Below are positions 18,937 through 26,826 of a stretch of DNA of 47,581 nt, in pieces. Within the stretch, counting starts at the first letter, position 1, and every line of letters starts with the position of its first letter. A program made the translations under genes and the position numbers. Origin of the DNA: Mesorhizobium sp. 61-13 (GTDB lineage: Bacteria > Pseudomonadota > Alphaproteobacteria > Rhizobiales > Rhizobiaceae); the NCBI GenBank assembly GCA_001897075.1, contig MKRZ01000069.1, positions 1-47,581 on the forward strand. The letters are read 5' to 3'. Below the pieces are notes generated by a model. It had not been told where the DNA came from and ran no database searches. It was given only the letters and a program-made list of their open reading frames with translations.

Positions 18937-19898
18937 AGGCAGGATCGAACAGGATCGAAGCGGTCGTGACCAATGTGGTCGCGGTCAATGAATTGGTGAA
19001 GCGATTCCACTTCGAACGTGCCGATGGCGGTCTCTTGCCGACATTCTCGGGCGGTGCCCACATCGTCGTGGAAATGCGCGACGATGAAAAGACGCGGCTC
19101 AACCCCTATTCGCTGATGAGTTCGCCGCTCGATACCAGGGATTTTCGCATCAGCATTCGCCGCGACGACGTCGGGCGCGGCGGTTCGCTGTTCATGCATC
19201 GCAAGGTAAAGCCCGGCGACCGCATGGTCATTTCCAATCCGGTCAATCTGTTTTCGCTCGATCTCAGGGCGAAGAAGCATCTGATGATTGCCGGTGGCAT
19301 CGGCATCACGCCCTTCGTGGCCCAGACCTCGCAACTGGCTGCGGGCTCCGGCAATTTCGAGCTGCACTACGCCGTTCGCAATGACGCGCTTGCTAGCTAT
19401 GCCGATGTCTTGAAGGAGCGCCACGGCTCGCGCATCCATCTTTACCGCGACGACAGCGGCGAGACGCTCGACCTCGCGCGGGTGCTGGCGACCCAGCCGC
19501 TTGGAACGCATCTTTACGTGTGCGGCCCGGCAGGCATGATTACCTGGGTGAGGAATACGGCCGCTGCTGCCGGTTGGCCTGCCGAGCGGGTGCATTTCGA
19601 GCATTTCGCGGCACCGCAGCCGGGCAAGCCTTTCGACGTGCGGCTGGCCGTCAGCGGTGTCGACATCCAGGTCGGCGAGCATGAGAGTTTGCTGGAAGCG
19701 ATCGAGGCCGCCGGTCTCGATCCGCCCTATCTGTGCCGTGGCGGCGTTTGCGGCCAGTGCGAGACCAATGTGATCTCGCACGACGGCAAGTTCCTGCACA
19801 ACGATCATTGGCTGAGCGAGGAGGATCGCCAGTCAGGTTGCAAGATCATGCCTTGCGTGTCGCGTTTCGAGGGCAAGTCGCTGGTACTCGAACGCTAG
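18933..19898 (+). CDS. dmmB: Dimethylamine monooxygenase reductase subunit DmmB (PDR/VanB-type)
   Basis: A 321-aa phthalate-dioxygenase-reductase type electron-transfer protein: flavin-binding barrel (RLNPYSLMSSP), NAD(P)-binding domain (IAGGIGITPF, then VCGPAGM), and a C-terminal plant-type [2Fe-2S] ferredoxin domain with Cys ligands in CRGGVCGQC plus a later Cys near the end. It passes electrons from NAD(P)H to the heme subunit. The start is TTG 18933, overlapping the dmmA stop, with AGGAG 8-12 bases upstream; no ATG or GTG offers a full N-terminus. dmmC follows after 21 bp. The same architecture occurs in vanillate demethylase reductases, but the operon decides the assignment. Confidence 0.9.
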   Translation: MKAGSNRIEAVVTNVVAVNELVKRFHFERADGGLLPTFSGGAHIVVEMRDDEKTRLNPYSLMSSPLDTRDFRISIRRDDVGRGGSLFMHRKVKPGDRMVISNPVNLFSLDLRAKKHLMIAGGIGITPFVAQTSQLAAGSGNFELHYAVRNDALASYADVLKERHGSRIHLYRDDSGETLDLARVLATQPLGTHLYVCGPAGMITWVRNTAAAAGWPAERVHFEHFAAPQPGKPFDVRLAVSGVDIQVGEHESLLEAIEAAGLDPPYLCRGGVCGQCETNVISHDGKFLHNDHWLSEEDRQSGCKIMPCVSRFEGKSLVLER

Positions 19899-19919
19899 GC
19901 GCGGGAGAAGGAGGAGATC

Positions 19920-20960
19920 ATGGGAATCAATTTCAGGCAGGAAACGTTCCGCGACGATTATTCGTTCAAGAACAGTCCGGAACAGATCCGGCGTTTCCCG
20001 TTTCCGTTCCCCGAAGACAAGTACATGTATTCGGTGAACATCGAGCCGCACGTGCCCGGTTTGAAGGACACGGTTTTCGAACATCTGTTCGACGTCGACG
20101 AGCACTATATCTCGGAGATGCAGGACCGGGCGCTGGTGCTGGCGGAAGACCCGCTGCGCTGCCAGTCGCTGCCGCACATGGAGCTTGCCGGCTGGGACAC
20201 GCTTGAGCTTCTCATGACCGAGAAGGCAAAGAGCTACCCGGACCTGTTCACGCTGACCCGCGACGGCGACAAGTGGCACTGGATCAACCGCCCGCTCGGC
20301 ATCGATGACCACTTCACCTTCGGCGACAGCTCGACGCTGCCGTACGGCCCGCTCGAATATATCACCCGCCAGAGCCAGGGCGATTTCGCCGTGCTCGACC
20401 AGCGCGACAACAACCTTTGGATGGATGCCGGCATCGTCACGACACAGGCTGACTGGTCGCTCGATTTCGACATCGGCATGAACTTCTTCGAGTGGCATGC
20501 GCCGGTGCCGCTTGCGCACCAGATGGGCGTGTTCACCCGGGCGCTGAAGTTCCTGATGGCGATGCAGCAGGGCCAGCCGTCGCGCCGCCACAACTGGACG
20601 ATGACCATCAATTCGCGGCTCGACACCAGCCCGGAGAATTTCCACAAATGGGGAACCGACCGGGCGACGGTTACGCCGGAGAATGTCGGCCAGAAGGTGC
20701 ATCTGCGCGTCGAAGTGCAGATGTTCTTCCGCCTGCCGCGTTCCAATGCGCTCCTGTTCCCGATCCGCTGCTACCTGCTCAAGATGGATGAGTTGGTGAC
20801 GTCGCCGAAGTGGGCGCGCCGTTTCCACCGGGTGCTGCGCGACCTGCCGAACGAACTGGCCGAATATAAGGGCCTCGTCCGCTATCGGCCGACGGTGGTC
20901 GAATGGCTGTCGAAGTATGACGACGGCGCGCCGACATCGGCTGGTTTGGGCCCGGACTGA
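19920..20960 (+). CDS. dmmC: Dimethylamine monooxygenase catalytic subunit DmmC (heme-dependent oxidative N-demethylase, DUF3445 family)
   Basis: A 346-aa member of the heme-dependent oxidative N-demethylase family (formerly DUF3445). It matches the family through FPFPFPEDKYMYSVNIEPH near the N-terminus, the central DFAVLDQRDNNLWMDAG and MNFFEWHAPVP segments, and the SRRHNWTM and FFRLPRSNALLFPIR motifs. It forms the oxygen-activating core of the enzyme with DmmA and DmmB and is cytoplasmic. A strong GGAGAAGGAGGAG Shine-Dalgarno precedes ATG 19920. Hairpins follow at 20983-21003 and 21023-21050, so the operon probably ends here before the haemoglobin gene. The N-demethylase assignment is firm; dimethylamine as substrate rests on gene context. 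Confidence 0.9.
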   Translation: MGINFRQETFRDDYSFKNSPEQIRRFPFPFPEDKYMYSVNIEPHVPGLKDTVFEHLFDVDEHYISEMQDRALVLAEDPLRCQSLPHMELAGWDTLELLMTEKAKSYPDLFTLTRDGDKWHWINRPLGIDDHFTFGDSSTLPYGPLEYITRQSQGDFAVLDQRDNNLWMDAGIVTTQADWSLDFDIGMNFFEWHAPVPLAHQMGVFTRALKFLMAMQQGQPSRRHNWTMTINSRLDTSPENFHKWGTDRATVTPENVGQKVHLRVEVQMFFRLPRSNALLFPIRCYLLKMDELVTSPKWARRFHRVLRDLPNELAEYKGLVRYRPTVVEWLSKYDDGAPTSAGLGPD

Positions 20961-21022
20961 GACCGGCCTGATCTCGCGCCAAGCGAACCCCCGAAAGGTT
21001 CGTTGCGCTAGGACAAAGAAGG

Positions 21023-21050
21023 GCGGCGTCCCTCGTGTTACGCCGCTTTT
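21023..21050 (+). terminator. Rho-independent terminator candidate after dmmC
   Basis: A 7-bp stem GCGGCGT (21023-21029) and ACGCCGC (21040-21046) with a 10-nt loop, followed by TTTT. It lies between dmmC and the truncated haemoglobin gene. The short U tract makes it a weak terminator, so partial read-through is possible. Confidence 0.5.
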
Positions 21051-21079
21051 CCCGCAGTGCAGAAAGGAGTTACATCACG

Positions 21080-21487
21080 ATGGATGTAACCGTGAAGACC
21101 CGCACGCTTTATAAGGAATTGGGCGAAGAAGAAGGTGTGCGGAACCTCGTCGAGACTTTCTACGACGTCATCGAGCAGGACCCGAACGCCCACGAGCTTC
21201 ACCTGTTGCACCTCAGGGGCCACGGGGTTGCGCATTCCCGGGAAGAACAGTTCAATTATCTCTCGGGCTTTTTCGGCGGACCGAGCCGCTATGTGCAAAA
21301 GCACGGCCATTCCCGCCTGACCGAAATCCACGAGCATGTGCCGATCGGCCCCGCCATGCGCGACCTGTGGCTGCGCTGCATGGAAAAGGCCATGGCAACG
21401 GTCGGTATCGAGGGCGAATTGAAGGAGCAGGTGATGGTGCATTTCACCCGCGCCGCCGAAACCTCCAGGAACCAGGATTTCGACTGA
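21080..21487 (+). CDS. Group II truncated haemoglobin
   Basis: A 135-aa 2-on-2 globin. The group II pattern is clear: a short N-terminus, LVETFYDVIEQDP, FFGGPSRYVQKHGHSRL, the region with the proximal His (EIHEHVPIGPAMRD) and the Trp of helix G in RDLWLRCM. Such proteins bind O2 or NO and can take part in redox chemistry. Start ATG 21080 has AAAGGAGT about 10 bases upstream. It lies 120 bp after dmmC on the same strand, beyond a weak terminator. It may help supply oxygen to, or protect, the heme monooxygenase; that is inference from position only. Confidence 0.88.
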   Translation: MDVTVKTRTLYKELGEEEGVRNLVETFYDVIEQDPNAHELHLLHLRGHGVAHSREEQFNYLSGFFGGPSRYVQKHGHSRLTEIHEHVPIGPAMRDLWLRCMEKAMATVGIEGELKEQVMVHFTRAAETSRNQDFD

Positions 21488-21567
21488 AGAGCCTCCGACT
21501 TCACATTGGAGTGATTGCGGCCATTTACCCGATGGCGCGTCGGCGCTTGAATTCAGGTGGTGAAATG

Positions 21568-21582
21568 TTTACTCTCGATAAA
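21568..21582. promoter_or_regulatory. Possible operator upstream of the XRE-cupin gene
   Basis: TTTActctcgaTAAA is an inverted repeat (4-bp arms, 7-bp spacing) 30 bases before the start at 21612. XRE-cupin regulators often bind short palindromes and control themselves. This is only a candidate, from symmetry and position. Confidence 0.25.
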
Positions 21583-21611
21583 GAGGCAACGGCGATCAGG
21601 AGATAGGGTAT

Positions 21612-22331
21612 ATGGCGGGAGCAAGAAATCTGACGGCTGCGCCGCTCGCTCCATCCGTATCCAACGCATCGACGCTTCAACGGAAGGCCGCAGCCCGTCC
21701 TTCGCCGACCCTTTCGCAGAATCCGCACGCCGTAAAAGACACCAAGGAAAAGGTCCTTGAGGTTGCCATCGGCCACGAGGTGCGGGCGTTTCGCAAGAAA
21801 CTCGGCATCACCGTGGCCGACCTTGCCAGCGCCACGAACATCTCGCTCGGCATGCTTTCCAAGATCGAAAACGGCATTACGTCGCCGTCGCTGACCACGT
21901 TGCAGGCCCTGTCGCACGCGCTTGGCGTGCCGTTGACCTCGCTGTTTCGCCGCTTCGAGGAAGAGCGCAGCGCAGTCTTCGTCAAGGCCGGCCAGGGCGT
22001 TGACGTGGAGCGGCGCGGAACGCGCGCGGGCCATCAGTACAATCTGCTTGGCCATATCGGCTCCAACACCAGCGGCGTCGTCGTCGAGCCCTATCTCATC
22101 ACGCTGACCGAGGATTCCGACGTCTTTCCGACTTTTCAGCACGACGGCATGGAATTCCTCTACATGCTGGAAGGCGAGGTGACCTATCGCCATGGCGGCA
22201 ACCTTTTCCACATGGAACCGGGCGACAGCCTGTTCTTCGATGCCGATGCGCCGCATGGCCCCGAGGAGATGACGAGGTTCCCTATCCGCTACCTTTCGAT
22301 TATCTCCTATCCGGCACGCGGCAACGACTGA
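21612..22331 (+). CDS. XRE-family transcriptional regulator with C-terminal cupin domain
   Basis: A 239-aa regulator with a poorly conserved N-terminal extension of about 50 residues, a helix-turn-helix (GHEVRAFRKKLGITVADLA, then NISLGMLSKIENG, about 55-110) and a cupin effector domain (about 130-235; FQHDGMEFLYMLEGEV, MEPGDSLFFDADAPHG). Proteins of this type commonly sense small molecules and act as repressors or activators of adjacent catabolic genes. The gene lies between the dmm/haemoglobin genes and the GntR gene, all on the same strand. Targets are unknown; dmm, tmm or its own promoter are the natural candidates. ATG 21612 is preceded by AGGAGA. Confidence 0.88.
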   Translation: MAGARNLTAAPLAPSVSNASTLQRKAAARPSPTLSQNPHAVKDTKEKVLEVAIGHEVRAFRKKLGITVADLASATNISLGMLSKIENGITSPSLTTLQALSHALGVPLTSLFRRFEEERSAVFVKAGQGVDVERRGTRAGHQYNLLGHIGSNTSGVVVEPYLITLTEDSDVFPTFQHDGMEFLYMLEGEVTYRHGGNLFHMEPGDSLFFDADAPHGPEEMTRFPIRYLSIISYPARGND

Positions 22332-22429
22332 GGTTAGCCGTAGAGCGCTGGCGAAGCACTGCCCGGACTGCGGCGGCGCACCGTGCGGCGGCTGTTTTCG
22401 CAGGACAGGACTGGTGGCAGAGTTAGGAA

Positions 22430-23158
22430 ATGAAGGCTGAAATCGACCAGATTACGTCCCAGATCATCACCACCCACTCGGTGGGGGCGACGGTGCAGAT
22501 CGTTCTGGATCGACTGTTTGCGAAAATAAAATCCGAGGAATATCCGCCGGATACCCGCCTGCCCTCCGAGCGCGCCCTGGCTTCCGAGATCGGGGTGGCG
22601 CGAAACACCGTGCGCGAGGCGCTCGATGTTCTGGAGGCCCGCAACGTCATCAAGCGGCGGCCGGGCAGCGGCAGTTTCGTGACCTATCGCTCGGATGACG
22701 AGAACGGACGCGAAGACAATTCGGTTGCTCTGGAAACCAGCCCGTTGGATCACCTTGTGGTGCGCGGTATCCTGGAACCCGAGATGGTGCGCCTCGCCGT
22801 CATCAACATGACGCCGCGCGAGGTGCGGGAACTCGAACAGTTGATGTCCAAGATCGAGGGCGTCCACACCGATGTCGCAGCCTTCGTCAAATGCGAAGAG
22901 GAAATCTACCGCAAGATTGCCGAAGGTACGCGCAATCCGCTCCTGGCATCGTGCTACGAACTGACGATCGAGGCTTGCAGGCTGAGCTTCCGCACCGCGC
23001 TGCTGCGCCGCCACCTGACGCCGAAGCGCATCCTTGAATACCAGCAACGCTACAACACGCTGTTCAACGCGATTGCGTCGCGCGATGTCGAACGGGCCGT
23101 CGAGTTCATCAAGCTGCACCTGATCGAGGAGCAGAAGCTACTTCTGCAGCAGGACTGA
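22430..23158 (+). CDS. GntR-family transcriptional regulator, FadR/FCD subfamily
   Basis: A 242-aa protein with a winged helix-turn-helix (YPPDTRLPSERALASEIGVA, then RNTVREALDVLEARNVIKRR, about 38-80) followed by an all-helical FCD effector domain (about 100-235). This subfamily usually responds to organic acids or amino-acid-related metabolites. Start ATG 22430 follows AGAGTTAGGAA. It is preceded by the XRE-cupin gene (98 bp gap) and converges with the binding-protein paralogue, overlapping its 3' end by 21 bp. Probably regulates methylamine or tmm genes; inferred from location only. Confidence 0.9.
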   Translation: MKAEIDQITSQIITTHSVGATVQIVLDRLFAKIKSEEYPPDTRLPSERALASEIGVARNTVREALDVLEARNVIKRRPGSGSFVTYRSDDENGREDNSVALETSPLDHLVVRGILEPEMVRLAVINMTPREVRELEQLMSKIEGVHTDVAAFVKCEEEIYRKIAEGTRNPLLASCYELTIEACRLSFRTALLRRHLTPKRILEYQQRYNTLFNAIASRDVERAVEFIKLHLIEEQKLLLQQD

Positions 23159-24484
23159 TTCCGGCGTGCGGGTTTTCAGGGCGGCGCCATTGCCGCTCGA
23201 GCGCAGGCGCTGTTCCCAAAGCTGGCCGAGGTTCGACATTTCCTTCTTGAGCAGGTCGCCATGGCGTTTCAGCCAGCGCGGGATCGAGCCGAATGCGGCG
23301 ATCTTGGCCTTGCCGTTCTTCAGCGTGACAACGGGCCAGTCGCCGACCAGCGCATTGTCGATCCCGAACATGCTTTCGCCCCACCAGTGAGCCGGACCGA
23401 AGGCGTGGGTGACATGGCCAAGCTGCTTCATCGCCGCCAGTACCGATAGCGAGTTGACGCTGTTGCACTTTTCGACCGCAGCATGCCAGATGTCGAGAAT
23501 GGCGACATATTCCCAGCTCACCGCGGTCCATGTTCCGGGGAAACGGCTGTTGTACTCGTCGAAGAAGCCCTTGGGGCGATTGAAGAAAAACGTCTTTTCC
23601 GTCAGTTTCTCATCGTCGAAGTCCGGGAACTGGAAGACGAAGCCTTCCATGAATTCGGCGGATGTCCTGGCGACGAGCTGGTCGTAGTAATCCAGCGTGC
23701 AGGATATGATCTGGCCCTTGAAGCCCTTGGCGTGTGCATACTCCGTCATGGCATGGACCATCGGCGTATAGCTGGTGCACCAGCACAGGATATCGGCGCC
23801 AGAGTCGAGCATCGGCTGCACGATCCCGGCAGCAGTGGTCGTGCCGGGATCATACTGTATTTCCTTGGTGATATTGATGTTTGCCGCCTTGAACGCTGCG
23901 CGATAGGTGGCAAGCGAGGGAAGGCCGAGCTCATCGACCTGGCTGCAGATGGCAACGCTTCCAAGTTCCGGTCTGGTCTGCGCCAGCCATTCCACCCCGG
24001 TCACGTTGTAGATCGGATGCAGTTCGCTGGGCGCAATCAGGTAGGGCGTGTCCGGCGACAGGTCGCTGGGCAACAGGGTCGAAGTCAGCAGTTTGCGGCG
24101 GGTCAGGTAGTCGCGTATCTGCGCGATCGTATCGCCGCCCAGCATCATCAACAGCTTGACGTCATGCTGCTCGACCAGATGGCGCGCGCCTTGCCGGGCT
24201 TTTTCCGGGTCGTAGCCGCAGTCGAATTCCACGATCTTGATCGGATAGCGCCGGCCGTTGATGAGGAGCCCGCCGTTCTTGTTCAGCCAGTCCTCCCAGA
24301 TCCTGCAGCCGTGCAAACCGGGCAGTCCCCAAGACTCCACCTGGCCGCTGAGCGGCGCCAGAAACCCGATGTTCACCGCATTCGGCATGCCGACCGAGAG
24401 CCGGGGCAGGGCGCTGGTTACCGCGAGTTGATGTGCGAAGCTGGAATTCTGCATGTCGGCAAGTATCACCAAAACCCACAACAT
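23138..24484 (-). CDS. Branched-chain amino acid/amide-type binding protein paralogue, apparently without signal peptide
   Basis: A periplasmic-binding-protein-like fold (type I, Peripla_BP_6/AmiC type) close to the binding protein at 28264-29562. Long matches run the whole length: IGFLAPLSG, TLLPSDLSPDT, LHPIYNVTGVEWLA, GFKGQIISCTLDYYDQLV, QFPDFDDEKL and FGIDNALVGDWPVV. Unlike that protein, it has no signal peptide. From ATG 24484 it begins MLWVLVILADMQNSSFAHQ, without a basic n-region or cleavage site; ATG 24454 (MQNSSFAHQ) and the longer frame to 24562 look no better. A cytoplasmic ligand sensor like AmiC is a good possibility; an unusual secreted protein or a mis-set start remain possible. 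Divergent from tmm across 123 bp. Confidence 0.8.
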   Translation of the reverse strand: MLWVLVILADMQNSSFAHQLAVTSALPRLSVGMPNAVNIGFLAPLSGQVESWGLPGLHGCRIWEDWLNKNGGLLINGRRYPIKIVEFDCGYDPEKARQGARHLVEQHDVKLLMMLGGDTIAQIRDYLTRRKLLTSTLLPSDLSPDTPYLIAPSELHPIYNVTGVEWLAQTRPELGSVAICSQVDELGLPSLATYRAAFKAANINITKEIQYDPGTTTAAGIVQPMLDSGADILCWCTSYTPMVHAMTEYAHAKGFKGQIISCTLDYYDQLVARTSAEFMEGFVFQFPDFDDEKLTEKTFFFNRPKGFFDEYNSRFPGTWTAVSWEYVAILDIWHAAVEKCNSVNSLSVLAAMKQLGHVTHAFGPAHWWGESMFGIDNALVGDWPVVTLKNGKAKIAAFGSIPRWLKRHGDLLKKEMSNLGQLWEQRLRSSGNGAALKTRTPESVLLQK

Positions 24485-24607
24485 TTCATCTTCTTGCGGT
24501 AAAATTTTCTTCCCCGCAGGAAATCGGTTGACAGATTGGTATAATCGAAGGCACCATTCCATGAACCAAAAGAACCAATAACAAAAAATCTTCTAGAGGG
24601 CTACCGC
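24485..24607. promoter_or_regulatory. Divergent promoter region of tmm and the binding-protein paralogue
   Basis: An AT-rich 123-bp gap. It contains GTAAAATTT at 24499-24507 (also at 17066 before dmmD), and TTGACA (24528-24533) close to TATAAT (24540-24545). The two hexamers are only 6 bp apart, so they cannot be one sigma-70 promoter; each may belong to a different start site. On the minus strand 24530-24545 weakly resembles the 17-bp motif of the dmm and mgs leaders. AGAGGG at 24595-24600 is the tmm ribosome binding site. Confidence 0.45.
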
Positions 24608-25975
24608 ATGGATAAAAGGATCGCAGTAATTGGCGCCGGACCATCCGGCCTTGCTCAATTGAGAGCTTTCCAGTCAGCCGCCGAAAAAGGCGCAAAAATC
24701 CCGGAAATCGTCTGCTTTGAGAAGCAGGCGAACTGGGGTGGCTTGTGGAACTACACCTGGCGTACCGGTCTAGACCAGTATGGCGAGCCGGTTCACGGCT
24801 CGATGTACCGGTACCTTTGGTCGAACGGACCGAAGGAGGGCCTTGAATTCGCGGACTATTCCTTCGAAGAACATTTCGGCAAGCAGATCGCTTCCTATCC
24901 GCCGCGGGCAGTCCTCTTCGACTACATCGAAGGCCGTGTGAACAAGGCCGGCGTCCGCGACTGGATCCGCTTCGAGACCGCCGTTCGCATGGTCACCTGG
25001 GACGAGAAGACCAGGAAGTTCACCGTCACGGTGCAGGATCTGCCGAAAGACCATTGCTATTCCGAGGAATTCGACCACGTCATCGTCGCCTCGGGTCATT
25101 TCTCGACCCCGAACGTTCCCGAGTTCCCCGGCTTCGACCGCTTCAACGGCCGCATCCTCCACGCCCACGACTTCCGCGATGCACGCGAGTTCATCGGCAA
25201 GGATATCCTGATCATCGGCACCAGTTACTCGGCCGAGGATATCGGCTCGCAATGCTGGAAGTACGGCGCAAAGTCGATCACCAACAGCTACCGCACCGCG
25301 GCGATGGGCTTCGACTGGCCGGCAAATTGGGAAGAAAAGCCGCTGCTCGAAAAGGTCGAGATCAACACCGCCACCTTCAAGGACGGTTCGACCAAGCGCA
25401 TCGACGCCATCATCCTGTGCACCGGCTACAAGCACCACTTCCCGTTCCTGCCGGATGATCTGCGCCTGCGCACGGCCAACCGCCTTGCGACGGCCGATCT
25501 CTACAAGGGCGTGGCGTATGTCCACAATCCGAACCTGTTCTACATCGGCATGCAGGACCAGTGGTTCACCTTCAACATGTTCGACGCCCAGGCATGGTGG
25601 GCACGCGACGTGATCCTCGGCCGCATCAAGGTTCCGGCGGACAAGAAGGCGCTGCTCGCTGACGTCAGTGACCGCGTTGCCGGCGAGGACGCAGGCAAGG
25701 ACAGCTACGATGCGATCCGCTACCAGGGCGACTACGTCAAGGAACTGATTGCCGAGACCGACTATCCGAGCTTCGACGTGGACGGCGCCAACGAAGCCTT
25801 CTTCGAGTGGAAGAAGCACAAGAAGAAGGGCATCATGGAGTTCCGCAACCACTCCTACCGGTCGGTCATCACCGGTACGATGGCGCCGCCGCACCACACG
25901 CCGTGGAAGGATGCGCTCGACGATTCGCTGGAATCCTATCTCGGCGCAAAAGAAACGACCGCCGCAGCGGAATAA
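24608..25975 (+). CDS. tmm: Trimethylamine monooxygenase
   Basis: A flavin-containing monooxygenase that oxidises trimethylamine to trimethylamine N-oxide with NADPH and O2. The 455-aa cytoplasmic protein has the FAD loop GAGPSG at residues 9-14, the FMO-identifying pattern FxGxxxHxxxF at 179-189 ([11 protein letters not shown]), and the NADPH site [12 protein letters not shown] around 203-213. The [17 protein letters not shown] string and the [12 protein letters not shown] region are those of bacterial Tmm rather than generic Baeyer-Villiger enzymes. ATG 24608 follows AGAGGG by 7 bases. The ABC importer genes start 75 bp downstream on the same strand, so import and oxidation are probably co-expressed. 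No tdm gene is adjacent, unlike many Roseobacter clusters. Confidence 0.93.
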   Translation: MDKRIAVIGAGPSGLAQLRAFQSAAEKGAKIPEIVCFEKQANWGGLWNYTWRTGLDQYGEPVHGSMYRYLWSNGPKEGLEFADYSFEEHFGKQIASYPPRAVLFDYIEGRVNKAGVRDWIRFETAVRMVTWDEKTRKFTVTVQDLPKDHCYSEEFDHVIVASGHFSTPNVPEFPGFDRFNGRILHAHDFRDAREFIGKDILIIGTSYSAEDIGSQCWKYGAKSITNSYRTAAMGFDWPANWEEKPLLEKVEINTATFKDGSTKRIDAIILCTGYKHHFPFLPDDLRLRTANRLATADLYKGVAYVHNPNLFYIGMQDQWFTFNMFDAQAWWARDVILGRIKVPADKKALLADVSDRVAGEDAGKDSYDAIRYQGDYVKELIAETDYPSFDVDGANEAFFEWKKHKKKGIMEFRNHSYRSVITGTMAPPHHTPWKDALDDSLESYLGAKETTAAAE

Positions 25976-26049
25976 AAGCCGTGGGCTGGTGAACGGGAAT
26001 ACCCGCACCGGCCTGCTTTTCCAGACAGTAGCCAATTGGGAGGCGAACA

Positions 26050-26826
26050 CTGTCCGACGCACCGATTCTCGAACTGCGCAATGTCACGAGGAAGTTTGGC
26101 GGGCTGACAGCCGTCAATGATCTTTCCTTCTCCGTCAGGCGCAACAGCATCCATGGTCTTATCGGCCCTAACGGGGCCGGCAAGACGACCACGTTCAGCC
26201 TGGTCAGCGGGTACTACAAGCCATCGAGCGGCAAGATCTTCTACGAAGGTCAGGACGTCTCGGGCCTGAAGACCAGCAAATTGGCCCAGCGCGGACTGAT
26301 CCGCACCTTCCAGGGCACGACGCTGTTCCAGGAGTTCAGCGTCATCGACAATGTCAGGGTCGGATGCCATCGCTCCGCCGGCTCAGGCTTCATTTCGCGC
26401 ATCACCGGCGGCGATGCGTCGGTCGAGCGCGAGGCCGACAAGAAGGCGCGCGCGGCGCTTGAACTGTTCGACCTCGGCCAGCTTGCGGATGAACCTGCTT
26501 CCAGCCTGCCGCATGGCCACCAGCGCGCGCTAGGCATGGCCGTGGCGTTGGCTGCCGATCCGGCGCTGATCTTGCTCGACGAGCCGTTTACCGGCATGAA
26601 CCCGGAAGAGACCCGGCGCATGATGGACCATGTGCGGCGCATCCGCGACGAGCGCGACATCACCATCATGCTGGTCGAGCACGACATGCAGGCTGTGATG
26701 GGCCTTTGCGAACGCATCACGGTGATGAACTTCGGCCAGTTCCTGATGGAAGGCTCGCCGCAGGAGATCGCCAACGATCCGCGCGTCATCGAAGCTTATC
26801 TGGGGCGTACCGACGATGCTGCTTGA
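26050..26826 (+). CDS. ABC transporter ATP-binding protein, LivG type, probable CTG start
   Basis: First ATPase of a branched-chain amino acid/amide (HAAT) importer. Translation from CTG 26050 gives 258 aa beginning SDAPILELRNVTRKFGG after the initiator, the usual LivG N-terminus. Walker A GPNGAGKTTT is near residue 40, the signature region is the divergent LPHGHQRALGMAVAL, and Walker B LILLDEPF follows, with HDMQAVM as the switch His. In this frame a stop lies at 26029-26031 and no ATG, GTG or TTG occurs before TTG 26281, which would remove Walker A. GGGAGG at 26038-26043 sits 6 bases before the CTG. A sequencing error at the start codon is the alternative. The stop overlaps the livF-like start. 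Confidence 0.85.
   Translation: MSDAPILELRNVTRKFGGLTAVNDLSFSVRRNSIHGLIGPNGAGKTTTFSLVSGYYKPSSGKIFYEGQDVSGLKTSKLAQRGLIRTFQGTTLFQEFSVIDNVRVGCHRSAGSGFISRITGGDASVEREADKKARAALELFDLGQLADEPASSLPHGHQRALGMAVALAADPALILLDEPFTGMNPEETRRMMDHVRRIRDERDITIMLVEHDMQAVMGLCERITVMNFGQFLMEGSPQEIANDPRVIEAYLGRTDDAA

Noticed and set aside
24528-24545. TTGACA and TATAAT as one sigma-70 promoter for tmm
   Set aside because: The hexamers are separated by only 6 bp, far from the 16-18 bp needed. Kept only as possible parts of different promoters.
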